Shown here one piece after another: positions 35,737 to 42,833 of a DNA stretch of 64,000 bases. Source of the DNA: G963701675 sp963701675 (GTDB taxonomy: Bacteria > Planctomycetota > Planctomycetia > Gemmatales > Gemmataceae); the NCBI GenBank assembly GCA_963701675.1, contig OY969623.1:3100001-3164000 (forward strand), written 5' to 3'. The stretch's first letter is position 1. Every line of letters begins with the position of its first letter. The translations under genes were made by a program, and so were the position numbers. The notes beneath the pieces are model-generated. The model made no database searches and was not told where the DNA came from. It saw only the letters and a list, made by a program, of their open reading frames with translations.

Positions 35737-36362
35737 TATCCTCCTTCCGCCAATGGCGGAGTCTGTCGGAGTGCGGGCTTGATCTTTCGCCACGCCGACG
35801 AGCGCCGTCCAGGACGATAGCGACTGGTGAGATGCTTGGCCATCATGCCTTCATGTCCCTGGGCCACCAAGGCTTCGAAGAACGCGATGCCGGCGCCCAT
35901 GACGCCTTTAGAAAACACCAGCGCCGGCTCGTTCAGCTTTTGAACGAGCGCATGTAAGGCAGCGCGGCGCTGGCGCAATGTTTCGCCGAGCAACGACCGG
36001 CCTCGTAAGGCCAGCAGGTCGAAGACCATGTAGGCCACGGGATAATTCCGGGCAGCGCGGGCTATCCGTGCCGGATGGACGAGTTGATGCCGGCGCAGGA
36101 TCGCGCCCAAGGTCGGTATCCCGGATGGCCCCCAACGTACCAGTTCCCCGTCGAGCACCGTGCCCAGTGGAAGTCGCTGCAACAACGCCAAGTCGGGATA
36201 GCGCTCACGGTAGTCGACTCCGTCGCGGCCCCACAGTATCCAACCGTCCGAATCCCGGGCTGCCAAGGCGCGCACACCGTCCCATTTGATCTCGAACAGG
36301 TATTCCGGAGAATCGAACGGCGTGGCCGCGACGGCGAGCATCGGCAACGGCTGTTTGATCAC
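35736..36362 (-). CDS. ATP-dependent DNA ligase, LigD-type ligase domain
   Basis: 208 aa from GTG 36362 with GGAGG five bases upstream. The frame is open further upstream but that region is antisense to Ku. PMLAVAATPFDSPEYLFEIKWDG carries the nucleotidyl-transfer Lys26 of the KxDG motif. LDGELV, VFDLLALRGRSL, GHEGMMAKHLTSRYRPG and WRKIKP are motifs III to V. These enzymes seal breaks in non-homologous end joining. The OB-fold C-domain (motif VI) is missing, so this is a nucleotidyltransferase domain alone. Starts inside the 3' end of ku (GTGA overlap). Confidence 0.8.
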   Translation of the reverse strand: MIKQPLPMLAVAATPFDSPEYLFEIKWDGVRALAARDSDGWILWGRDGVDYRERYPDLALLQRLPLGTVLDGELVRWGPSGIPTLGAILRRHQLVHPARIARAARNYPVAYMVFDLLALRGRSLLGETLRQRRAALHALVQKLNEPALVFSKGVMGAGIAFFEALVAQGHEGMMAKHLTSRYRPGRRSSAWRKIKPALRQTPPLAEGG

Positions 36363-37027
36363 GCTCGCCTCCGGGCCAATGGCCGTTTGGGATTCCGAGT
36401 TCGCGAATGCGAAGCGCCGTTCAGGATCGCCGTGGATTCGGGAGTCTGTTTTCGAAGGGCTGCCGCGACGCTCTTCTGCAGGGCTTCCAAGAGCGGTAGC
36501 ATCGGCACCGGCTCTGCCGCCACGGTAGTGGGCGGTCGTTTCTCCAGGGCGGCTTGAACCAAGGTAGCCAATTGCGCGGCCCGGTCGTCCTGATAGACGG
36601 ACCAGTCCACGGGATCGGTGTTGGCATCGATCAGCTTGCCGGCCAGTTCCTTCTCGGCAGCCGAGACGTGAAGTGTGCGCGTCTCGACATCGTACCCAGC
36701 GCTGGAGCGCACCTGTGTCGGGAAGTGTAAGACGTGCATGGCGAGGATGTGACCTGCAGGACGGACCAACACCAGTCGACGATGGCCGGACATCACCACC
36801 CGGCCGACCGCCCATTTACGGCGCTCGCGTAAGGCTTCACAGACGACCGCATAGGGATAGGCGGCGACTGCGCCGTCCGGCACTACATGAAGGCTCCGAC
36901 CGGCAAAGAGCGCCGGATCGAACGAGTCGGCATCAAAAAAGTGTTCGAGGCACAAGGCTCGATCGGTCGGGAGGCGAAGCTGGTCGAGTTGGTCGTCGTC
37001 GATGACCACGAATTCGCGCTCAGCCAA
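36359..37027 (-). CDS. Ku-like end-joining protein, apparently 5' truncated
   Basis: 222 aa beginning at TTG 37027. The sequence EREFVVIDDDQLDQLRLP, then LCLEHFFDADSFDPALFAGRSLHVVPD, ALRERRKWAVGRVVMSGHRRLVLVRPAG and HVLHFPTQVR follows the bacterial Ku core barrel in order, including the C-terminal helical part. The usual first 60-70 residues (an IWKGxISFGLVxVPV strand set) are absent and no other frame upstream supplies them. Bacterial Ku dimers thread onto DNA ends and recruit LigD. Missing the first strands, this one may be inactive, or its first exon-like part was replaced by the plus-strand ORF at 37045. Confidence 0.75.
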   Translation of the reverse strand: MAEREFVVIDDDQLDQLRLPTDRALCLEHFFDADSFDPALFAGRSLHVVPDGAVAAYPYAVVCEALRERRKWAVGRVVMSGHRRLVLVRPAGHILAMHVLHFPTQVRSSAGYDVETRTLHVSAAEKELAGKLIDANTDPVDWSVYQDDRAAQLATLVQAALEKRPPTTVAAEPVPMLPLLEALQKSVAAALRKQTPESTAILNGASHSRTRNPKRPLARRRA

Positions 37028-37044
37028 GCGTCGTCACCCGTACC

Positions 37045-37494
37045 GTGAAAAAAGTCAGCCGATGTGCAATAAGGATCACGATTGAGCTTACGATCTACCA
37101 TTTTGAACCGGCTGACGCACGGGACCACAGCATCGTGGCCCGCCTTCGAACCCTCGGTTTCAACGATAGGCAAGTCGAGATCACAATGGACCGGCTTGCG
37201 CAGAAGACCGACGTCGCGGAGTTACTGAAGGCCGCGCCGGTGAGTGGCGCGGGACTTCATGACCGGCCCTTGCCGGCCTTGGTCCCGGCTCCCGATCCGC
37301 CCAAGCCAGCCCCGCGGTTCGATTGGCCGAAGTACTGGAACGAGCAGATGAAAGAGAACCCGCCGAGTTTCATTGTGAAGAACCTCTTGGACGAAAATAA
37401 CCGAGACGTCTTTCCTTTGGCCATTCGCGATATTGTCCAGGCCTGTCGGGACGCTGGTCGGCCCGATGACTTCAAACGCACAGCCATCTCGTAA
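37045..37494 (+). CDS. hypothetical protein
   Basis: 149 aa, not recognised. Residues IVARLRTLGFNDRQVEITMDRLAQKTDVAELLKAA resemble a UBA/DHH-like small three-helix module, followed by a Pro-rich linker and a helical C-terminus (FDWPKYWNEQMKENPPS). The start is uncertain; ATG 37045 is used. It faces the Ku gene 5' end 18 bases away, so the two genes' starts are packed back to back. Confidence 0.45.
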   Translation: MKKVSRCAIRITIELTIYHFEPADARDHSIVARLRTLGFNDRQVEITMDRLAQKTDVAELLKAAPVSGAGLHDRPLPALVPAPDPPKPAPRFDWPKYWNEQMKENPPSFIVKNLLDENNRDVFPLAIRDIVQACRDAGRPDDFKRTAIS

Positions 37495-38029
37495 TAACGG
37501 CGGAGCGTTCCCTTAGCCGAACACACCAAACTTCTCCGTGCGCAGAGCTATTCACGAAGGTAAACCGTCGAGGGCGGTTAAACCGTCGGGCGCTAGCGTA
37601 GCGACTGAAGCAACCCAACGGCGTACCTAACACCGAAGCACGGCGGCCCGCATTTTCTAGGATGTCCCACAGTGGTATCAAAACGTCATTTTTTCGCTTC
37701 GCTGTGACCACCAGGGTTCCTGATTATGCTCAGTTCAGGCCGTCGGTAGGAGTATTGGTTTAGCGTCGCTTTCGATGAAACCCCATGTAATGCAGCAACG
37801 CATGTCCTTGAAAGAGAATGCTTTGCGGGTAAATTGACAGCGCAAGTTCAACTCCTGGATCGTGTTTCACAATCGGTAACCCCGGCTCGCCCGGGCAATG
37901 GCTGCATTCACCTTACCGCTGTACAGAGTTACTTGTTCTCAGCGGAACTTGCACAACAAGCATCGGTGGTGTACTTTGGGGTGGGATTTGCAGTTGGACT
38001 GAAATTCATCCAACGAGCGGGCGAAACTT
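37495..38029. other. intergenic region, no gene supported
   Basis: About 530 bases. A GGTAAACCGTCGAGGGCG and GGTTAAACCGTCGGGCG pair occurs near 37557-37600 as an imperfect short direct repeat. No ORF with family motifs on either strand. Confidence 0.4.
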
Positions 38030-38281
38030 ATGCAACAACTCGCACCTCCGCCGCTGCCGCCCATCCTTGTGATAACCGCGGACGACGATGGCGCCCAACG
38101 CCTGCGCACCCGGCTCGTCTTGCTGTGGGCAACCTTAGTCACCACGCTCGTGACTGCATGGCTATGCACGCTCGGCCCGATCGTTGCGGTTGTTGCCATC
38201 GTCACGGCCAAACACGTCTTCGTGGCCATACTCGTAATGGGAATGGGCGTTGATGCCCAGAAACGGGCGGAGATTTCCTAA
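38030..38281 (+). CDS. small membrane protein with two membrane spans
   Basis: 83 aa. Residues 27-50 (RLVLLWATLVTTLVTAWLCTL) and 50-72 (GPIVAVVAIVTAKHVFVAILVM) form two hydrophobic segments. No family recognised. Thirteen bases separate it from a short duplicated thioesterase start, so it may be the head of a small operon with the next genes. Confidence 0.55.
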   Translation: MQQLAPPPLPPILVITADDDGAQRLRTRLVLLWATLVTTLVTAWLCTLGPIVAVVAIVTAKHVFVAILVMGMGVDAQKRAEIS

Positions 38282-38293
38282 GCAAGGCGGCTC

Positions 38294-38386
38294 ATGTCCG
38301 ACCCATACCTAGCCATTCAAGTCGTCATGATGCCGCGCGACACCAACCTGCACGGCACCATCTTCGACGGGCTCGCGCATGAATAG
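38294..38386 (+). pseudogene. partial duplicate of the thioesterase 5' end
   Basis: Thirty codons read MSDPYLAIQVVMMPRDTNLH and then GTIFDGLAHE. This matches the start of the thioesterase at 38756 (YLAIQVVMMPRDTNPHGTIF) before diverging and stopping. It lacks the catalytic remainder. Evidence of a local duplication that placed a membrane gene between the two copies. Confidence 0.7.
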
Positions 38387-38720
38387 AACTGGATTGATGC
38401 GGTTCGCGGTGATCGCCACGCTCCACGCCGTGGTTTCATTCGGTGTCGGGATGCTCATCTGGTTGTCAGGAGCTGGCATGATGCCGCTCTTTCCCTCCGA
38501 GCGGCCTGATCTCTGGATCGTGAGTGTCATGGGTGTCATGGCTTTTTTTCCATACATGCTGATCCGAAACCTAGGATTAGGATTCCTTTTCCCCGATAAT
38601 CCCTTGGGGCTTGTCCTAAATAGCCTCGCATGGACCGCTTGCATGTTTCTGATCTGGTGGGGATTGCGGAAACTATGGCGGATAAGCGTGGAGCGTAGGA
38701 GTGGGCGTGTTTCTCCGTAG
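38379..38720 (+). CDS. membrane protein with about three membrane spans
   Basis: 113 aa. Hydrophobic stretches at about 8-32 (FAVIATLHAVVSFGVGMLIWL), 45-63 (LWIVSVMGVMAFFPYML) and 80-98 (GLVLNSLAWTACMFLIWWG). ATG 38379 overlaps the end of the partial thioesterase copy. No family assigned; predicted inner-membrane. Confidence 0.55.
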   Translation: MNRTGLMRFAVIATLHAVVSFGVGMLIWLSGAGMMPLFPSERPDLWIVSVMGVMAFFPYMLIRNLGLGFLFPDNPLGLVLNSLAWTACMFLIWWGLRKLWRISVERRSGRVSP

Positions 38721-38755
38721 CTGCCGTTGGCAGATGAATAACCGGTGAGGTCATC

Positions 38756-39154
38756 ATGAACCATGCCGACTATTACCTCGCCATTCAAGTCGTCATGATG
38801 CCGCGTGATACCAACCCGCATGGCACCATCTTCGGCGGTGTGATCCTCAGCTACCTCGACCAGGCCGGCGCCATCGGCGTGCGCCGCGAAGTGGCTCGGC
38901 TCGGCGGGTCATTGCCGTTCCTCGTGACCGTGGCGATCAATCGGGTCGAGTTCAAATGCCCGGTTCACGTCGGCGACGTCGTGCGCTTCATGACACGACT
39001 CGTTCGCATCGGCCGAACGTCGATCACCATGCACGTTCACGTGGAGGCCGAACGAGGTGACAAGGTGTTGGAAATGACCGAAGCGGAAGTGGTGTACGTG
39101 GGCATCGACCCGTCATCACCGGAACGCCGGCCGGTGCCGTTGCTGCCAACATAG
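38756..39154 (+). CDS. acyl-CoA thioesterase, hotdog fold (YciA/4HBT-like)
   Basis: 132 aa, a complete single-hotdog enzyme. PRDTNPHGTIFGGVILSYLDQAG holds the catalytic region (Asp/Asn-rich loop and the GGxxLxxxD helix), and HVGDVVRFMTRLVRIGRTS is the expected substrate-tunnel strand pair. Family members hydrolyse medium- or long-chain acyl-CoA to free acid and CoA in the cytoplasm, often as hexamers. Its 5' end is partly duplicated 460 bases upstream. Converges on an acyl-CoA dehydrogenase, with a large hairpin between them. Confidence 0.85.
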   Translation: MNHADYYLAIQVVMMPRDTNPHGTIFGGVILSYLDQAGAIGVRREVARLGGSLPFLVTVAINRVEFKCPVHVGDVVRFMTRLVRIGRTSITMHVHVEAERGDKVLEMTEAEVVYVGIDPSSPERRPVPLLPT

Positions 39155-39163
39155 CCCGCATTC

Positions 39164-39248
39164 GTGCCACGACGTGGCGGTACTCCGACACGTCGTGCTA
39201 CGCCAAACCGCCCGCACGACGTGCCGGAATACCGTCACGTCGTGGCAC
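39164..39248. terminator. 35-bp stem hairpin between convergent genes
   Basis: Arms 39164-39198 and 39214-39248 pair with 32 of 35 positions matching around a 15-base loop; both arms contain CACGACGTG. It lies between the 3' ends of the thioesterase and acyl-CoA dehydrogenase genes. No T-run follows, so it could be a bidirectional terminator or a mobile palindromic unit. Confidence 0.6.
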
Positions 39249-39255
39249 TGGATAC

Positions 39256-40437
39256 TTACTTAAACGCTTCGTATTCCTTTCCGCCCAGTACGGCGGCCGC
39301 AATCTTTAGGTTCAGAATCTCATCCGTGCCCTCGTATATCCGACATACGCGCACATCTTGAAGATGCCTTCCCGGTCGATAAAGCGTCGACCAACCCCGG
39401 CCGCCGAATACTTGGACGGCGCGATCGGCGGCATCCCACGCCGCGTTGGAGGCGAACAGCTTCGCTTGTGCCGCGAGCAAATCCGCTTTGGCTTTCAGCT
39501 CGGCATTCCCTGGATTGGCGTTGGTAGCATCCTTCGCCTCGGCAGCGCGAAGAATCACGGACTCCGAGCCCAATCGATGCATTTCGATCGCGGCAATGTG
39601 CTGTTGCACGAGTTGATGCTTGGCAATCGCCTTGCCGTGCTGGTGCCGTTCCTTGGCGTAGGTGATCGCCTCCTGAAGGCAATCTTCAATGACTCCTAAG
39701 CAGCCCGCGGCCACACTGATTCGGCCGCTCACCAACGTCCCCATTGCGATGCGAAACCCGTCGCCTTCCTCGCCCAACAAGTTGTTCGCCGGCACTTTGT
39801 AATCCGTCAACGAAAACATGCCAGTGTTGGCGCTGGGCATTCCCATTTTGGCGACGAGGTCTTCTTTCTCGAAGCCGGGCGCATCCGTGTCCACAATGAA
39901 CGCACTTACGCGGTGAGCCGTCCCGCCGTGCGCAAAAACGACCACGGCTTGGGCAATCCCTGCATTCGAAATGAGATATTTCACGCCGTTGAGTATGAAA
40001 TGGTCGCCGCGCCGCTCGTAAGTCATCTGCATTTCGAGCGGGTTGCTGCCGGCTTCGGGCTCGGTGAGTCCGAAGGCGAGAATCTTTTCACCGCGCGTAC
40101 TCGCAGGCAGGTAACGCCGTTTCTGATCTTCGTTGCCCCAAGTCAGAATCGGGTATTGGCCAATTGATGTGTGACCCGAAAAGAACGTCCGAACTCCCGT
40201 GCCCTCGCGCCCGATCCGAGCGAGGGCCCGTGCGTAAGCAACGGTGTCCGCGGCTCGGCCGCCGTATGCGAGCGGCAACGGTATGCCCAGAAGATTGTAC
40301 TTTCGGCCCAGCGGCAACACCTGGTCATTGAACTTGTGTTCGACGTAGCACAGTTCTTCGATGGGACGAATCTCCGTGCAGAATGCGTCGACATCGGCGA
40401 GAAGTTGTTGCCGGTCAGCCGGGGTCATGGTTGTCAT
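39256..40437 (-). CDS. acyl-CoA dehydrogenase
   Basis: About 393 aa (starts ATG 40437 or 40428; GAGG lies nine bases before the latter). LAFGLTEPEAGSNP and YLISNAGIAQ are the flavin-binding signature region, and RVQVF-type AVQVFGGRGWSTLYRPGRHLQDVRVCRIYEGTDEI is the C-terminal motif with the catalytic Glu in YEGTDE. Flavoenzymes of this family oxidise acyl-CoA to enoyl-CoA in beta-oxidation or amino-acid breakdown. Eighteen to twenty-five bases after ArsM on the same strand, hence probably co-transcribed with it. The substrate cannot be told. Confidence 0.88.
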   Translation of the reverse strand: MTTMTPADRQQLLADVDAFCTEIRPIEELCYVEHKFNDQVLPLGRKYNLLGIPLPLAYGGRAADTVAYARALARIGREGTGVRTFFSGHTSIGQYPILTWGNEDQKRRYLPASTRGEKILAFGLTEPEAGSNPLEMQMTYERRGDHFILNGVKYLISNAGIAQAVVVFAHGGTAHRVSAFIVDTDAPGFEKEDLVAKMGMPSANTGMFSLTDYKVPANNLLGEEGDGFRIAMGTLVSGRISVAAGCLGVIEDCLQEAITYAKERHQHGKAIAKHQLVQQHIAAIEMHRLGSESVILRAAEAKDATNANPGNAELKAKADLLAAQAKLFASNAAWDAADRAVQVFGGRGWSTLYRPGRHLQDVRVCRIYEGTDEILNLKIAAAVLGGKEYEAFK

Positions 40438-40461
40438 CCTCAAGGCAGAAAAAAAGTCGAA

Positions 40462-41301
40462 CTATGCTCCCTTGAGCGTGTACACTTGCACGCTGGCAGC
40501 ATAGTCGTTGACGTTGTATTTGCGCATCAGCTCAGCGAGCTGCCGGTGCATGTCGCGCGAGTCCGCGGCATTCGCGCTGCAGCAGCTTTGTTCGCCTTCG
40601 ATTTGCGAGTACACATTCAGGTCTTTATGAGTGTCCACAATGTCGACCGAACCGAACCCGGCGTCGCGAAGGCCCATTTCGTAGTCCGAAATCGAAATGG
40701 CGCCGGCAATGCAGCCGATGTACGCCAGCATGTTCTCGCCGATCTCCGCAGGCAACGACTGTTTTAATGCAATGTCGCTGACGGCCATCCGTCCGCCGGG
40801 TTTCAAAACACGGTGTATCTCTCGGAAGACTGCACGCTTATCGGGCGCTAAGTTGATGACGCAGTTGCTAATGACGCAATCAACCGACGCGTCGGGCAAC
40901 GGCAACCGATCGATCGTGGCCAAATGAAACTCGACATTCGCGTAGCCTTGCCCCTGGTTGGCCTTCGCAGCATTAGCTTGGGCCCGTGCGATCATGGCCG
41001 GCGTCATGTCGATGCCGATGGCCTTGCCCGTCGGCCCAACCTTGCCGGCCGCCAGGAGCACGTCCAAGCCGCCGCCGCAGCCGAGGTCCACGACGGTTTC
41101 GCCGTTGCGAAGGCTGGCAAAGGCCGTCGGGTTTCCGCAGGAAAGCCCCATATTCGCCTCGGCGGGAATCGAAGCCAATTCCTCGCTCGAGTACCCGAAC
41201 GCCTGGGCCACGGAGCGGACGCCGTCGTTCCGGGTGGAAAGACCGCTCCTTGCAACGGCGCCGTACTTGTCCTGAACTTGTTCGAGCATGGTATCCGACA
41301 T
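40462..41301 (-). CDS. arsM: arsenite S-adenosylmethionine methyltransferase
   Basis: 279 aa. SAM motif VDLGCGGGLD (71-80) and the conserved arsenic-binding cysteines: Cys55 in MGLSCGNP, Cys147 in SNCVINL and Cys197 in IGCIAGAIS. A CC pair at 240-241 (EQSCCS) lies in the C-terminal lobe. ArsM methylates arsenite stepwise to volatile or less toxic methylated arsenic, using thiols. The length and cysteine set match bacterial ArsM. GAGGGA is well placed before ATG 41301. No ArsR regulator is visible nearby, so arsenic control, if any, is elsewhere. Confidence 0.9.
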   Translation of the reverse strand: MSDTMLEQVQDKYGAVARSGLSTRNDGVRSVAQAFGYSSEELASIPAEANMGLSCGNPTAFASLRNGETVVDLGCGGGLDVLLAAGKVGPTGKAIGIDMTPAMIARAQANAAKANQGQGYANVEFHLATIDRLPLPDASVDCVISNCVINLAPDKRAVFREIHRVLKPGGRMAVSDIALKQSLPAEIGENMLAYIGCIAGAISISDYEMGLRDAGFGSVDIVDTHKDLNVYSQIEGEQSCCSANAADSRDMHRQLAELMRKYNVNDYAASVQVYTLKGA

Positions 41302-41449
41302 TGATTGGTCCCTCTACTCCGATGCAAGAGAAGGAATGAATCGCCGCTTCGTTAGCTATATCCGTCGGTAACGAGTCTGTCGAGAGTTGCGCGCGGTCGG
41401 AGCGGAGGCAAGGTCGGGTGAGATGAGTTCCCTGCGGACGTGAGGTTTA

Positions 41450-41629
41450 CTAAGACCCGGTGATCTGGTTGGCGTTGTTCGAGTGCAGGACGTTCGTGTT
41501 CCTTCCCAGCGCCACGACCGCTACCATGCACACCACGATGACCAGGAATGCCATGAATGCATACTCAACCGCCGTCGGACCATCATCACGCTTCAATAAT
41601 TGCATCATGCGGCGAAATAAACTGTGCAT
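41450..41629 (-). CDS. Flp-type type IVb pilin
   Basis: 59 aa. MHSLFRRMMQLLKRDDGPTAVEYAFMAFLV and then IVVCMVAVVALG show the basic leader, the prepilin cleavage point before TAVEYAFM (Gly17 boundary, E at +5 type), and a hydrophobic helix. Pilins of this kind build Tad/Flp adhesion pili after TadV cleavage. No other tad gene is close, so the secretion machinery must be encoded elsewhere, or this pilin is an orphan. Confidence 0.8.
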   Translation of the reverse strand: MHSLFRRMMQLLKRDDGPTAVEYAFMAFLVIVVCMVAVVALGRNTNVLHSNNANQITGS

Positions 41630-41806
41630 CGACTTCTCCGATGGTTGTGTCGATCGTTCGGCATTGGCGTGACAAGACTAGGTCATGAAAATCGGTGGAG
41701 CAAGCAAACCGTCCTTCATTACGCAAAGGGTGAATTCGTTTCCTCGCGCCCGAATTTCGCCGTATAATCGTGACAGACACACCATTACGCTGGAGGGCCG
41801 ACCGAC

Positions 41807-42238
41807 ATGGGATTCAGGCTGGACCGAGTGCATGTTTGGTCGGGCGAAGTCGCGGACCAGGCGGGCGGCATTGTGTCGAAGCTGTCGCCATTGGCGCAGG
41901 CAGGCGCGAATCTCCAGTATATTTCCACTCGGCGGCAACCGCATAAGCCCGGTACCGGCCTCTTATATGTCGCCCCGGTTTCCGGTCCTTTGCAAGTCCG
42001 TGCCGCCCGGTCGATCGGCATGGCGGAGACGCACGATACGGTGGTCCTCCGCGTCGAAGGCGACAACGAAGCCGGCCTTGGCGTTCGCCTCACGCAACAA
42101 TGGGCGATGGCGGGAATCTCACTTCAAGCGCTAACTATGTCGGTCCTGGGCAACAAGTTCGTCGGCTACGCCGCGTTCGACACCGTCGACGACGCCAACC
42201 GCGCGGCACAGATTCTCGCCGACTTGGGGACACGGTAA
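41807..42238 (+). CDS. ACT-domain-like protein
   Basis: 143 aa, ATG 41807 with GGAGGG upstream. Two similar halves are visible: LDRVHVWSGEVADQAGGIVSKLSPLAQAGANLQYIS and TVVLRVEGDNEAGLGVRLTQQWAMAGISLQALTMS. Each has the beta-alpha-beta feel of ACT modules, which bind amino acids or other small ligands. No enzyme domain attached, so probably a stand-alone regulator or sensor. Ends next to tRNA-Leu. Confidence 0.6.
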   Translation: MGFRLDRVHVWSGEVADQAGGIVSKLSPLAQAGANLQYISTRRQPHKPGTGLLYVAPVSGPLQVRAARSIGMAETHDTVVLRVEGDNEAGLGVRLTQQWAMAGISLQALTMSVLGNKFVGYAAFDTVDDANRAAQILADLGTR

Positions 42239-42255
42239 TAAGGTTTTGACGTGAT

Positions 42256-42340
42256 TGGCCGCGGTGGGACTCGAACCCACACGGGGCGTTAGCCCCAAGG
42301 GATTTTAAGTCCCTTGTGTCTGCCATTCCACCACGCGGCC
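42256..42340 (-). tRNA. tRNA-Leu (UAA)
   Basis: 85 nt on the minus strand. The 7-bp acceptor GGCCGCG pairs with CGCGGCC, discriminator A, anticodon loop CTTAAAA with anticodon TAA, a long variable arm (TTGGGGCTAACGCCCCG) and T-loop GGTTCGAGTCCC. CCA is not encoded. A serine-recombinase fragment lies 240 bases away. Confidence 0.93.
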
Positions 42341-42575
42341 TAAACAGCTAGAAACGCTGTAAAACACGGCACCTTATGGCTAGAACGGATTCGCCTCGTG
42401 TGCTTTCCATCTTCCACATTTTACGATGAAACCGTACCGTTTCCAATGCTTTCCGTGCCAATCCGTGCCATATGCCAACTCGAACTTACCTTTATCTTAG
42501 GCGGCAATCCACTAGGGGGACATCGGGCCTCGGCGGGAGGTTCAGTTCGAGCGAAACGTTCCCAAACCGCCTCCG
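42341..42575. other. gap between tRNA and recombinase fragment
   Basis: Spacer of 235 bases without a supported gene. Confidence 0.4.
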
Positions 42576-42698
42576 TCATGCTGCTTCGTGGGCGGCATCG
42601 CGCAAACGGTCCAGGTCAGGGTGATCCAAACGGGAGCCGGAATACCCTTCATCCTTAAACATGTGCTCCGGGGACAACTCATGACCGTTATTGGACAC
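42576..42698 (-). pseudogene. serine-recombinase fragment cut by IS21 copy 1
   Basis: 40 codons: HELSPEHMFKDEGYSGSRLD then HPDLDRLRDAAHEAA, the conserved block after the catalytic Ser region of serine recombinases. The upstream part ends at the IS boundary (42699), and the frame stops after HEAA, where intact proteins continue. A remnant next to tRNA-Leu, consistent with a lost integrated element. Confidence 0.65.
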
Positions 42699-42833
42699 TG
42701 TTAACGGCGGAGTAAAAGTGAGGCGCTCGGCGGGCCTGGTGGCGACCGAATTGTGAGGCGCACAACTGTGCACTCCGGCAATCTGAGAGGATAGGGTTTT
42801 CTCTATCACTCAGATCTGCATGGAGGCACTGAG

